A DNA stretch of 64,000 nucleotides from Sipunculus nudus (GCA_026874595.1 CM049321.1:7192979-7256978), one strand, 5' to 3'; shown: positions 48,564 to 60,505, counted from the stretch's first letter. The notes: generated by a model not told the origin, from the letters alone. Numbers and translations: made by a program.

Positions 48564-48612
<49 letters not shown>
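48460..48612. repeat. (TA)n / (TACATA)n compound microsatellite
   Basis: Long TA runs with ACATG interruptions, ending at the MITE below. Confidence 0.9.
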
Positions 48613-48613
<1 letters not shown>

Positions 48614-48618
<5 letters not shown>

Positions 48619-48797
48619 CTAAAGTACGGTAAGTTTGACTTCATCAGTTTGTGCTACAGATCTGTTTCGTGAGAGCAGCATTCAAGCCGGCATTCAAAAA
48701 GTTTGTACGTGAAGAGTGAGCCGGCTTGAATGCTGCTCTCACGAAACAGATCTGTAGCACAAACTGATGAAGTCAAACTAACCGTACTATAGTTATT
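48614..48797. mobile_element. 184-bp near-perfect palindromic MITE with TA target
   Basis: Arms 48614-48690 and 48721-48797 pair with two mismatches around a 30-nt loop. The ends are AATAACTA...TAGTTATT, each bordered by TA, as expected of a Tc1/mariner-type MITE. Transcribed, it would form a ~77-bp hairpin. Confidence 0.75.
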
Positions 48798-48865
48798 TAT
48801 AAACGCTCCCATACGGTAGAGCACTATCACCGCGATGTATTGAATTCACGCTATGTGAACAATAC

Positions 48866-48869
<4 letters not shown>

Positions 48870-48899
<30 letters not shown>
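48870..48899. repeat. (TA)n microsatellite
   Basis: About 15 TA units next to the repeat starting at 48904. Confidence 0.9.
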
Positions 48900-48902
<3 letters not shown>

Positions 48903-48903
48903 A

Positions 48904-49075
48904 GTTGAACCTCTCCTTATGGGCGCCTCTGTACTAAGGGCACGTCCTATTTACGGCAACTTACGTGCAGTCCCTTAAAAGTGATTCCCGAAATCTATAA
49001 CCTCCCTACTAAGTGCACTCCTCTATTACGGGCAAAATGTCCTGTCCCGTCAGTGTCCGCAATGCGGAGCCTTTA
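48904..49075 (+). repeat. Dispersed repeat, copy 2 (CAGTTGAACCTCTCCTTATG)
   Basis: It begins CAGTTGAACCTCTCC directly after (TA)n and aligns with the minus strand at 4045-4215. It ends near CCTTTACTGTAC, weakly inverted to its start, as in a short DNA transposon. Confidence 0.55.
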
Positions 49076-49489
49076 CTGTACATGGAATCAGACCTGTATA
49101 GTCATATATTGTAAAAAGTTTCCTTTAACATGTGATATCTCTATGTAGCTTAAAATTGTAATTCAAATTTTGACACGATAAACAATTAAAATTTATTTAA
49201 CAACAAGAAAGATATACAGCAGAGGAAAAATATTTAAATTGAAAAGTGGCATACTGTTACTTGGCGCTAAAAATATATATTTTTATAAATAAAAAAAATA
49301 AAAATTTATTTAGAAAATGTTTAAGTGTTTAAAAAAATCAATTTAAAATGAATGAAATGTTCTAAAATATGTATACCATCAAAAGCAACTTTGTAACAGG
49401 TTGATAATGTACACTATATAGGGTCTATCATGAATTTATAACAACTTTAAAAAATAAATGCTAAAAAAAAAAGACAATTTGTAATGAGC

Positions 49490-50045
49490 ATCACTAAATG
49501 CCAGAGCTAGAACATTTCTGGACATTGCTCATTTATTATGCCTAGTTATACTGAACCTATAAAATAACTTCATTTCTAAACCATTTCATTCTAGTTCATT
49601 TCATTTTTATTTCTTTAAATTCAATATAAATCGTACAATTTTCCCTTAAATTACAATTCAATTAAGACTCAATGCTAGGTGACCAGAGGCTTGTCTCCAA
49701 CAAAATCTAAAAAATCTAAGCGCCTATAAATAAAAATGAATGACTTTGCGGTATCATATAAAGCACTCTTACATGACGCTCGAAGGTGTATATGTTTACA
49801 GACACACAAGGTCGGAACCGAAAACATAGTCGTACTTATACTTAACCCCAGCAACCCATGCAATAACCAAGTCAGGCATGTCACGCGCTCTACTGGGCGA
49901 AGCACCCGGTTCCGCTTGAATAACCGTAATTACTTTCTTCCTTTACCCATTACATGTATTTCTATATATAAACCCATATCAGAGAGGCGGTCATTCAGTA
50001 GTTAAGGACGAGTCTGAGAGGTCCCCTCTCTCACATCTCTAAACA
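49490..50045 (+). promoter_or_regulatory. sPLA2-B promoter and 5' UTR, duplicated at gene C
   Basis: About 550 bp align with 62120-62610 (shared GGACATTGCTCATT, GTTTACAGACACACAAGGTC, GGTTCCGCTTGA, GACGAGTCTGAGAGGTC). A TATA box, TATATATAAA, is at 49963-49972, 83 bp before the ATG. The conserved blocks are candidate shared regulatory sites. Confidence 0.65.
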
Positions 50046-50091
50046 ATGAACGCCACAAATATTTTCATCTTGGTCGGGCTCTCGTTGGCTG
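50046..50091 (+). CDS. sPLA2-B exon 1: signal peptide
   Basis: ATG follows AACA; the donor is GCTG|GTAAGT, phase 1. Exon and flanks are near-identical to gene C exon 1. Confidence 0.85.
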
Positions 50092-53000
50092 GTAAGTCAA
50101 GTAGGTCAGCAGAGAACGCTTTCTTTATATATAACTTTAAATATAAGGCCGACTTTAATGTTTGGGGTCCATATATGTGTGTCCAGCTGTGTGTCTGCCT
50201 TCATGTATTTCTATCCTGCGACTTAGAGCACCGAGCCGACTGTAATGTTTCAGGGTTCACGTGTGTGTGTGTCTACCTGTTAGGATGGATGTCTTCATGT
50301 GGGCCCATTAAAACCGTAAAACATTGCAACTCTCGATTGTGTATATTGAACCAATCCTTATAATTATTTAAGATGCGAAATCAGCTTCTTCTTCTTTTAG
50401 TCATATATTTACCCGTAAACTTGCAATATTATATATATCGAAGGTTCGAAAAATTCCTGGGCGCACAATACATTTAATGTTGCTATATAGGCATTGACAG
50501 AAAATGCGCAGGTAACCGGACTAGGGAAACCTGACTAAATTATTTAGGTTTTTAGAGGTAAGTTGGAAAAACGCTAACTCATATTAAACCAGCTTAAAGG
50601 AATTTGTGTGCATTTTTAATACCTCTCGAATTTCCCTATCTATTATTTTTCCGTATTGTTCCTTAGGTGTTATGTACAAGAAGGGTAGTATACCGGTACC
50701 TAATTGTGCAAGAGGACATTGCTGCAGTTACTCAGGAGCACAGTTTAAACTTAAAAAGTTATCAAGGTGTGAGGCCTTTCTGGCTAAAGCGTTGATGTAT
50801 TGACAGACTTTAAGATATTTGTTATGTATGGCTTTATACACCTGGTTAGAAACCGAGAAAGAAGCTTTGAATTAAATGAGATTGTAATAATGTAATCACC
50901 AGGGGGCTTACACCTTACCGATGTTTTCCCCCCAATTTTTCCTTATCGTTTTCGATATGTTGGCTTCACTTTACAATGCGCTCAAGAGCACAAATCTGCT
51001 GGCTAGAGACGTTAGGTAAATAAATCATTTCTTATTACACCAGTGGCGTAGTTATAAATATATTATAGAAGACAAAGTAGTCAAAATATATTTTATAAGA
51101 ATTGTTTCAAGGCAAATTATATGAAAATGGATGCTTTTGTGGTAACGATTTTATAAAGTAATTAATACTTTGTAAACATGCGCATGTGTAATGTAAACAG
51201 AAGGTGTTTCCTTGAACTGAGACAAAAATTTGATTTTGAAGTTTAGCAGTTTGGATAAGTAGTCCCGGCCGGTCAATAATTCCTTACCGGAAGAGATTAA
51301 ACGACGTCTGGCTGAATGCTGGCTTCACATTGTGAACCATATCAGGAAGGATGGGGAGACGTCAGGTAACATTTTAAGGAAATGTGGAAGTGAGACAACA
51401 TCAAAATAAACAAAAAATTGAATATTGATGACTCAGAAACCTCTTGTTGCATGCGGAGGCAAATTTTAAAAAAGATTTTTAACCGGGTCTAACGATAAAC
51501 GCTTATTGACGGTAATGCAAAAAGAAACATAAATGAAGCAATACTATTTCTCTGAGTACGTTTCCACTCAGTAATTCCAGCGAGCACTCTCTGACATTTG
51601 ATCTCTGGAGGCCTGTATTTATACCTGATTATGACATAGCACCAATGTTCCAGGATGTTCTGTTCATCTCAGAGCTCTCTTTGAAAGCAGCGGAGTGCTT
51701 TGCGCATGCCCGGCATCCGCTTTTGAGACCCGAAAAGTTCTTACATCGTTACTGTAATGCAAGAAACTTCTTCATCTAAACTATGTTCACAAACAATCAG
51801 AAAGTCTGAATTATTTACCTACATTTATATAGATTTTATCCAGGTGAACTGTCTGCTGGCAACACTTAATTATACCGAGGCATCAATCTGCTATTTTTCA
51901 ATATCATACTTTCTTATATACCTAACTTGCCAATTTATAATATATGCATAACCTTTTACGGCAATATTTAGTTTTATTCTTTGTCAACCTCGGGACAAGC
52001 AAACATTAGCTATATCTCACGATACCACATGCTCAATACCGTGCATATAAGGTATATTAATGTTATAATAAAGTGTCATTATTTTTTTACTTCTTTGATT
52101 CTCATAGATTCACATCGTATAAATTATTTCCATACTGGGAAAAAAAAATTCCAACCTTAATATTTGCACTCAGAGAGCGCAGACCCCCATCAAGGCGGCT
52201 CACTACCCCAATATAGCATTGTGAGAAATGAAGCATGTTTTCCTTTTAAAAATTCCTGGATCCAGATGGTGACCCGGATCACCACTAAAATTTAAATCAA
52301 TTTTGTCTTGTGTCATTGCCGAGCTATCCTGAAAATTTCAAGAAAATCCGTTAATCACGTTTTCAGTAATGTTGCTAACCGACAATGACGAACAAATAAA
52401 CTAGCCCAACGCCGGCATAATGTACCCTCCCCCCCCCCCCCCTTGGCAGAAGTTAAAATACGTGCTCAGTAACAATAAAAATGGATGGATTAGATGGTGT
52501 ATGATTAGTTTTTATGCTTGCATTGCTTAAATGTGTACCCTCAAAACAGTGGTGCAAAGATGATATTAAAACCATGAGTTACACAACATTTCTCATTATA
52601 AAAATAAGAGAGCAAGATTGTAATCGGCGGTTCTGAAACACATGTTCAAATACAGCATCTATTAACAAATTTTAATTAAGAATTAAAGCCGCTAGACGCC
52701 TGTTTATCCACCCATCGTAAACGGGTGATTGTTGAAGTGTTGTACCTCACGACAACAATGAAACTGGCCAGTCCATATATTTTGAATTAACAGGGCCAGG
52801 CCAATGCAGTCTAGACCATCACAGGTACGGGTACACTGATTAGTATGGAAAACGGAATAATGCCTAGAATTCCTCAGGTTATATCAGGAAACGAAACATA
52901 GCAGATTATTAACATTATATCGGAGGTGTAAGTAGCGTTTTATTATGATTAAATGCCCATTTATTCGCAGGGCTTGCTATTCTACGAAATTAATCACCCA

Positions 53001-56000
53001 TCAGAGAACCCTGGGAGATGCCGCATTCACACAGGTATAACAAAGATTAATGACGCATATTTGCACAGTTTTAAAGATCCAAGTGTTTATGTTCGATTCG
53101 TACATTCTCTGTGAGTGCAACATAATTACGACCGTCCTATTGTCAATGTCAGAGATGTAACTGGATGGCACACAAATTTTCCTTTCAGGATATGTTTGAA
53201 AGGTAGCTAGGCGGTTGCGTCACGGTTTATTAATCTCTGCTTATAGGCCTACATAAAATGGCATTTAATGAACTTCCTTGTATTGGATATAAAGTAGCTC
53301 TTTTGGTATTTAAGTGCCTGCATGGCCAGGCACCTGAGTTTTTGTCTTGTTAAATTGAGAAGCATAATCCCAGCCGTGCTCTGAGGTCCGGTTAGCGTAA
53401 TCTGCCTGTGGTTCCGAAGACAAGGACAAAAACATTGGGGTCAAGGACATTCACCAGTGCTGCACCAGCCGTTGGGAACAAACATCCGGAACACATCAAA
53501 TGCCAAGACAGTATTAATACATTAAAAGTCTTATTAAAAACACATTTATTCAGAAATGCTTATCATATGTAATATATACCGATCACACAAAAGGTTATTG
53601 CTATAATTTTATTTGCAATTGAGTTTTATTCTCTTTAGTCATTTTTTTAATCAGGTCATGATCTTATTATATTCTGTTTTAATTTAATATTGTTTATGAT
53701 CTTTAAAATTGATTTCATAGTTAATGTATAATTTGAATTTTAGTCTGTACAGCACAACTGGGTATTACACATGTCGTTCATGTTTTATTGTGGCGCTTTA
53801 TAAACTTAATAAACTATGAATATATGCATCTCACGATCAAAATAAAAAAAAACTGGCTGCCAACTTTGGCACCTAGTTTGGGAAAGTGTCATTTGAACTT
53901 AACCATATACCCGGGACGGAAAGGTATCTGTTAACACAACACTGCATAACACGAGACCATAAAACTTAACTATACAAGTTTTGTTTAAATAAAAATGTTA
54001 ATTAATTTTTCGTGAATGAAACTTTGGCTGCCTTGATTGGCAGCTTCACCAATTCTTCATTTTCTATTTTTTGTCTTCAAATAATAAATAAATATGGAAC
54101 TTATTGATATATTTTATTCACGTTTCTTTGTCTCAGTTTTTTAAACCCGAAAACTCTTGGTAGTGCCCAAAGGAAGACAAAAAAGATATATCTGGGCTGT
54201 CTAACGTGGACCTATCTACAATACCCCATCTGGTGGAGATCACTGACACTAACATAACAGGCAGACGCACAGAATTTATTTTATTTCACCCAAGCTAGGA
54301 GGTAACATTTTGCCCCTTATTCTTTGGTTTGTCTGCTAGAAAATTCACATTCCATTTAATCACCCTACTATATTTTTATCTTATTATTATTTATATTTTA
54401 ACGATTCCTTGACATCGGTAGATGCGGTCCAGGTTAAGATCGTCGTCATTCACTGGTAATACCGGGATTTAAGTATATATTTCTAAAATGAGTGAAAGTT
54501 TCAACTCCGTGTAATGTGCACAGGTATGACATGCATTGAGTCGCCTTTCTCAGAGCGTGCAGAGAGGACCTGTGATGCAGCCATTATAAGACACATTCTT
54601 TGATTCATATATTTCTTATATTTACATTCCATCTATCCCAAGTCTCATGATCCAGAATGTCGGCGGAGAGATGTGGTCTCTCAGTGCTTTCTAGTTTCCA
54701 TTTATTTACAGTGTACCTGCATTCAGCTGAGGGTGAATCGAGGCAAAAACGCAGCCTGTGGAACCTGTATCAGCTACTGAAAAAAGTCGCCAACGTGGAC
54801 GCACTGAAGGGACTGAACGGTCACGGCAACTACTGCGGCTGGGGCGGAAGTGGTACTCCTGTGGACGGCATGGATAGGTAAACTTGAATGTTAGACGGGC
54901 CTTTTTCTAGATCCTATATATCATAATATAAGGTCCACATGTTGGAGTTCCCAGGATATAGTTTCTGTCGTGTCTTGGCAACTGTAGACCGGTGAGACAA
55001 ATTTGAGGCGTATTTAACTTTACGCCGTCAGGTGTCGCCACTGTTTTAGCATGTACGTCAAGCTCTTTTCAGGTTTAAGGCAATTCCTGCCAGACCGTTT
55101 ACATCATTTTAGGCAAGGTCGTACCATATGACAGGTGTAGGGCATTTGTTTAATAATATTTTTTATTTTAAAACGAGTCATAAATATTGGGAAACATGTA
55201 ATAAGTCAAATTCAGACTCAACGCTTAACCCTTTTTTTTATTTTTGCTCCTAAAAAAACATGGGATTAATGAATCTCTTTTCGCGTAAAATGGGACCTTC
55301 TAAAATTAGCCATATATGTCCAAACCTGTCGCATATTTAAACAGAAACACATATACCACTTTCAGTCCCCTCAAACATTAATCCACCTGCTATAAATAAC
55401 GCTTGTGCCCTCAAATATTTTTGGAAGTGTTTGTTGCATATTAGCTGCCAACGGACGGGTCTGACCTACCCGGAAATAGGTCAATCCAAGCCGATGTTCT
55501 GACGTCAAAACGGGAAATTTGCTCCGTCCATCTCACACAAAATTATTATTTTCATACATATTACAAAGTTTTAACATTAACAGAGATAAGATGATTTCTA
55601 AAGCCCCAGACACACTTTCTCGGAAGAGCCTACGGATGCCCACAAATGAGCGATTCCTGGTGTTCCATACAATGTCCGTCGTCATCCATATGATTCCATC
55701 CGTGCTTATCCGTGTCATTCCGTGGTAATCCCTCTTCGTCAAGGAAACTCTCCTTAGCGACGTATAGTTTTGTTTCTCCGTACTAGCCATTCACTACGCT
55801 TCAGCCTTTTGAAATCAGTTCGGTAAATTCAAAACAAAAGGCCTCACTCACAACTCCTGGGGGTGTTCCGGGGCTGCCCTAAAACACGGAACTGAACTGA
55901 ACATGGAACGCGTCAGAGGGGCATAATTTACCTAACGGAACAGAACAAAGATATAAAAATTGTGTTAATAGTTTTATTGGGTGAATTTTTCATTACATAA

Positions 56001-57539
56001 TTTATTGTAATAAAAGTATTTCAACAAATGTGATTTGTTAAATTTTTATTTTAGCCCCTGTTCCGCGTTCCGTGTTTTAGGGCAGCCCCGGAAGACCCCC
56101 CAGGAGGTGTGAGTGAGGCCTTTTGCTTTGACTTTGTCGAACTAATTTCAAAAGTCCGAAGCGTAGTGAATGCGTACTAGCGTTTCCCTGGTTTGCCTTG
56201 GTGCAAGGCTGAGGGTAACACACCGAGGAACCTGGGCTCCAAACTCCCCCTTGATTATTGTCTTATGATTTTGCGTAGCGGTCCTTCTGCTATACCAGAA
56301 GGAACGAATAAAAGAATCATTAAGGATAAGATGTAGCCTAAATAGTTCACTCTACATACCTGCCCTTTATTTCTCAGCTGTCATACATGTGGTGTGCCCT
56401 GGTTATGTTATATATGATAAAACAGTATTTTTTTACGAAGAGAAGAGCGGAAGACCGTCACTGCCACAGCCATATTTTTAAAGCATGAACTCTGGTCACC
56501 CATGACCTGACCTATGACTTGACCTCCTTGGAGTATAAGATTACCTAAATTATGTTTGTTTGTTAATAAATCTATTCCAAAACAACATCTAAGTTCATGA
56601 ATAATGATTGAGAGTTGATGAAATATGTGGCTACAATATGTCCTCTATAGATATTAACATTTTGATAATTTTTCTTATACCAATAAGGTAAAGGACAAGG
56701 TCATGTGACAAAAGACACACATGAGAGCATGGCAGGCCACAGAAAATCAACAGCCCATCCGTCATTTGAACTTGGACGGGCGTGTTAGGGTTGCGCTTCG
56801 GTCATGTACGACAGCGTTCCGGTTATCCGTAGTTGACGATTGTTCCACCGTCAAATGATCGCTGGCCATTTGACTGTGTGAGAGACAGTCACGGCCATGC
56901 AGGGAAGCATACCCACGACTTGGTTTTCATCACGATGGCTGCAGGGACCATGAGGTTCTTCTATTAATGCATGGCAGGTCCCTCCCAATGTCTTGTGTCA
57001 TACCTCATCCGGGAGCCACAGAGGTTAGGTAAATGTAAGGAGTCTCGCTTACACACTTGCGTAACATCCTGTTCAGCTATATAGACAACAAGCAGAGATC
57101 TAACAATATGGTTGCAATTAAGTACTTAATTAACGTGGAATAGTGAAAAGGGTGCTCCTTAACCAATTCAATAACGTCCACTTCTTTGCGCCTTGTTAAA
57201 CTGAAGATAACTGGGGTCTTTTTCTTTTCTTTTTGGCTTTCTCTTCATCAGAGGATTGGTTGTGGGAGTAAGGTCCGGAGACGCTTGGCTGCTCTGTTTC
57301 TAGCCACAGCGTCTTTGCTTGTCTTATGCATCTTATTGCATTGCCAGAATGTGAAAGAGTCCGGACAACCACAGATTGTACGAAGAGCCACGTAACTCGG
57401 TCCATGACGACCATAGCTGTCCGTGGATCGATCCTAATGCTTCCCCACATTTCCTTCATGGCCTTCCGTGTTGATCCGCAAAGGCTGACCAGGAAAAGTC
57501 TGACTGGGGCATTTTAAGAGAGCAAGGGCTGTGGCATAA

Positions 57540-57612
<73 letters not shown>

Positions 57613-59335
57613 AAGCTCTGTCCGGCCAAATTCATTGAATCCCTGCATAAATTATTTTAAAATATTTTATAAAAACATAGGTATAATTACATGAACAATT
57701 ATTCCTGTAGCTGGCTACACGTGAATTCCAGTAAAGAAGTGGATAACCATATGAATATATATTTTGACGTAGATGTAATAATAAATGTGGATGTGGATAT
57801 CAGAAGCGGATCTAGAGAGGGAATTCAGGGGGTCAGGAACACCCCCCCCCCCCTTTTCATCCGCTGCAACCTTTTAAGACCAATTGCTTTGCGGCCTGCC
57901 CCCCCCCCCCCTTCTGGACCCCGGGGAAATTTATTTTAGGTTTTGTCATTAGTCCTCCTGGGCTGGACTCGCTTTATCATTAATCCTGGATCCACCCCTA
58001 GATTTGAATAAGGCTGTGGACATGTATATGAATATAATTACAGATCTGAATATGGATATGGGTGTAATTATGTGTAACTGGGTGTGGATATGTATATGAA
58101 TGTGATTTTGGACGTGATTATGGATAGGCTGTGGATATGGATACTAAATTAATTATTTAGCTCCATTATCATAAAAAAACAATTAAAACGGTTATTAATG
58201 AGTGTTATGCCACGTGATTTGGGAAATTTTAGGATGACAATTAAGGACCAGTTTCAATCATTTGCTCACGGAATTCACTATTCATTTCACTCGGCTAAAG
58301 TTCTTATATATGTACTAAGCTGTTTGAGCAAACTTATTAAACGTTTTGTCATGCTATACTTTACAATACTGTACTTTGCAATACGATACAATACCATTTT
58401 GTTAATAGTATACTATATCATAGTATACTTACTATACTGTACCAGTAAGTGGACTGATTTACTATAATAAAATCATTGTACTTTTAGTAAAACCGGCAAA
58501 GATGAACTTAAACAACAATTGTTTTTACGTACATTCCAGGTGTTGTCAACAGCACGACAACTGCTACCGTCGTAAGCCATGGTATTGTCTCAATTTCAAG
58601 TGGCTAGGCTTCAATTATCGGTGCTCCGGAAGCATCTGTTACTGTCTCGGTGAGTCATTATACTCAAACTCTGATCATGTAATTATAAAAGACAAAGATA
58701 GCTTTATGTTTGTGAGGCTCCTTATGGTCGCTCTGTAGTATGGAAGAACTTTCTAGTAGTTAGTTATAATCTTAGAATGGAGGCAAAAATTGTGCAAACG
58801 GGCATACATTCATCTAGGAACCATTAGCCGCATTTGTAATAATTTGAGTACCACGGAACCCCATATAAAAACACACAGAAGTCAAGCTGACCAGTAGATT
58901 AGACTGCTGTAACTCCTGACTTGATGGTTGTCCAGCTCCAACATATTTAATATTCCGCAGCCCGCCTTTAAATTATATTCACACAGAAGATGGATCACGT
59001 ATCTCCTGTTCTCTGACAACTACACTGGCTTCCAGTAACCTTTTGAATCCAGATAAAGTACTTGTCATCGTCTTTGTCATTGTCATTGAACTGTACTGGG
59101 TTTTACCGGCTTATCTCAGAAAGCTCTCTCATTGTTTTAATATCTTGCTTGAAACTCACTTTTTTCATGTTTGTACTCAATTAACTTAGTATAAACTTTT
59201 TTGTACCTGTCACTGAATCATTTCTTTTTTTTTTTTTCTTTAGATCCTTCCTGGAGTTGCCGCGGTAGAGCGTGCTCGTGTGACCTCGTCTTTGCCAAGT
59301 GTGTCAGGAGATACAGATACCTCCTGCGAGGCTAA
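50046..59335 (+). CDS. Secreted phospholipase A2, gene B (4 exons, 137 aa)
   Basis: Coding exons 50046-50091, 54712-54877, 58540-58649 and 59244-59335 have the same lengths and phases (1, 2, 1) as gene A. Predicted secreted, calcium-dependent phospholipid sn-2 hydrolase. The signal is MNATNIFILVGLSLA; the propeptide ends RQKR at residue 29; mature length is about 108 aa. The calcium loop is YCGWGGSGTPVD, the catalytic His is in CCQQHDNCY, the catalytic Asp in CSCDLVFAKC. It has 12 Cys at the same positions as gene A. The C terminus is strongly basic (VRRYRYLLRG), unlike gene A's HHRQLLSG. Splitting the calcium loop from the catalytic CC helix by a phase-2 intron also occurs in vertebrate conventional sPLA2 genes. 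Introns 1 and 2 are large (4.6 and 3.7 kb) and filled with repeats. Confidence 0.92.
50669..50804 (+). CDS. Candidate alternative terminal exon, small Cys-rich peptide
   Basis: After an acceptor-like TTGTTCCTTAG, the segment is open in the frame that phase-1 exon 1 requires. It would encode 45 residues with the pattern C-x4-CC-x14-C, ending in TGA at 50802-50804. Joined to exon 1 it would give a ~60-aa secreted peptide. A homologous but unconserved stretch in gene C intron 1 (62965-63085) lacks the cysteines, so this could equally be chance. No family recognised. Confidence 0.3.
51045..51285 (+). repeat. Dispersed repeat family R2, copy in sPLA2-B intron 1
   Basis: Contains AGTGGCGTAG, TTTCAAGGCAAATTA, AACATGCGCATGTG and GTTTCCTTGAA, matching 41195-41440. 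Confidence 0.6.
51290..52145. other. Intron 1 of sPLA2-B, nothing further recognised
   Basis: AT-rich sequence without exons, repeats or regulatory motifs I can support. Confidence 0.4.
52150..52445 (+). repeat. Dispersed repeat ending in poly-C (GGATCCAGATGGTGACCCGG core)
   Basis: Holds CCTGGATCCAGATGGTGACC, TTGTGTCATTGCCGAGCT, TGAAAATTTCAAGAAAATCC and CCAACGCCGGC, wording that from memory recurs widely in marine animal genomes. It ends in a 14-C tract at 52428-52441. Class not assigned. Confidence 0.5.
53215..53830 (+). mobile_element. 5'-truncated LINE 3' end, L2/CR1-like
   Basis: Translation gives YKVALLVFKCLHGQAPEFLS, then PVVPKTRTKTLGSRTFTSAA and LLKTHLFRNAYH, the usual C-terminal tail of L2/CR1-group reverse transcriptases, broken by stops. 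The 3' UTR ends TGTGGCGCTTTATAAACTTA, also typical. It lies sense in sPLA2-B intron 1. Confidence 0.7.
53835..54700. other. Intron 1 of sPLA2-B, 3' part
   Basis: AT-rich; nothing else recognised up to the polypyrimidine tract before exon 2. Confidence 0.4.
54712..54877 (+). CDS. sPLA2-B exon 2: propeptide, N-terminal helix, calcium loop
   Basis: The acceptor is CCATTTATTTACAG; the donor is GGATAG|GTAAAC, phase 2. It encodes RQKR, LYQLLKKVANVDAL and YCGWGGSG. The open frame upstream of the acceptor is intronic. Confidence 0.92.
54880..55778. other. Intron 2 of sPLA2-B, nothing recognised
   Basis: No exon or repeat family is visible before the MITE at 55788. Confidence 0.4.
55788..56172. mobile_element. 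385-bp MITE with perfect 9-bp target duplication
   Basis: CGTACTAGC occurs at 55779-55787 and 56173-56181. The ends are CATTCACTACGC and GCGTAGTGAATG, with arms of ~125 bp (both holding GGCCTCACTCACA and GGGGCTGCCCTAAAACACGG). Nine-bp duplications with long inverted ends suggest a Mutator-like (MULE) origin. It lies in sPLA2-B intron 2. Confidence 0.8.
56185..57540. other. Unassigned, relatively GC-rich stretch in sPLA2-B intron 2
   Basis: Less AT-rich than the surroundings. The minus strand at 57459-57196 is open for 87 codons and ends in a basic KAKKKRKR segment, and 56740-57060 also looks formerly coding. It may be a degraded transposon or processed gene fragment. I do not recognise the family. 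Confidence 0.3.
57545..57607. repeat. (TC)n microsatellite
   Basis: About 31 TC units in sPLA2-B intron 2. Confidence 0.95.
57841..57995 (+). repeat. Dispersed repeat with two poly-C tracts
   Basis: C runs at 57841-57853 and 57900-57911, followed by CATTAGTCCTCCTG and ATCCTGGATCCACCCC, matching 28790-28980. Confidence 0.5.
58540..58649 (+). CDS. sPLA2-B exon 3: catalytic His helix
   Basis: The acceptor is ACATTCCAG; the donor is TCTCG|GTGAGT. It encodes CCQQHDNCY and five more cysteines. Confidence 0.92.
58985..59175 (+). mobile_element. LINE fragment, L2/CR1-like
   Basis: CACGTATCTCCTGTTCTCTG and ACTACACTGGCTTCCAGTAA translate in shifting frames to the (I)xPVLxxLHWLPV block of L2/CR1-like reverse transcriptases. 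It lies in sPLA2-B intron 3. Confidence 0.5.
59244..59335 (+). CDS. sPLA2-B exon 4: catalytic Asp and basic C terminus
   Basis: A long T-rich acceptor (TTTCTTTAG). It encodes CRGRACSCDLVFAKC and a basic tail, stopping at TAA 59333-59335. Confidence 0.92.
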
Positions 59336-59471
59336 ATCTAATCATCTGTGTCCACCAGGCGGCGCCAGTGAGTCTGTTGTCTGATGTATCAAAGCAAACA
59401 TCAAAAAGATCTCGGTAATTATGGCATCAGAAGATGGAGAATGTTTATAAAAAAATAGTAATAACAATTGA

Positions 59472-59477
59472 AATAAA
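59472..59477 (+). terminator. Polyadenylation signal AATAAA, sPLA2-B
   Basis: AATAAA 137 bp after the stop codon; a second AATAAA lies near 59539. Confidence 0.45.
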
Positions 59478-59639
59478 GGAACAAGAAACTGATAATTCCG
59501 GAGACAAAAATATTATTTTAAATATTTTGAATGGCACAATAAAATCTTTTGCAAAGAAAAATGAAGTTGTTTTGAATAGGTATTTCAAATTTATGGAGCA
59601 GTGTGTTGTCCCTTTGAGCGAATATCAGTCGTAGGCCCT

Positions 59640-60505
59640 GATATCTTCAGATTGCTCGACTAGTTAGATAGGAGTTGTAATTTCAAGGACTACTGTAATG
59701 TAATTTATTTAAACTGTAACTACTATTTATATTTGTATACAAATTTTATTTTGCGTTAAATGTCAAAGCTTTAAAACATGTGTTTCCCACAAGGTACCTT
59801 TGCTCCACTATCCCGGGGCAACTTTGGCACACTTTCTATTACCTCTGTTCTAGACATTTGCACTTTCACGTATACAAACATGCTAAATGAATTTCTTTTT
59901 TATTAGTGTTCTGGTGATGTCTTATCTAAATATATGATAACATTTCTATTATTATAACAGCAATAAGCTGTCTAATAATCTTGAGTCAATTGTAGATGTG
60001 CATTTGCTATAAAATATATCAATTATACCTGTCGGTTTTTAATTATATTTTTAGGAATTTTTTTAAATGCCAGCATGATTTTTATAGTAGTGTGTACAGT
60101 TGCATGGAGTATTCAATCCATATTGATATTTGGCTCTGTGACAGGGTTGTAGCACACAATTATCCTAGTGTCAGCTAAGATCGGTCAACCGTACCTCGGG
60201 TTATGGGTGTAGTCATCCCAGTCACTGGGTTATAACATTTAGGAACCCCCGGAATGCTCACACTTTGTGAATGAAAAGCACGACTGCAGCGCACAGCCTT
60301 CCCATTAAACCTTCAGACGTAAAAAAAATAAAAAATAAAAAGACGGCCCGCCTTTTGGTTGGGCCGACATTGAAATCCCTCATTAATTATATATATACAA
60401 CCAGATGTAGATTAAAATAAGATTTTTCATTTCTATATCAGTTTCTGCTGTGAGATCCTTTCACACTGATTGACTAACATTAGTATTGGACTTTTGTCAA
60501 CATGG
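59640..60505. other. No gene recognised
   Basis: AT-rich sequence between gene B and the hAT-like element; no exon supported. Confidence 0.4.
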
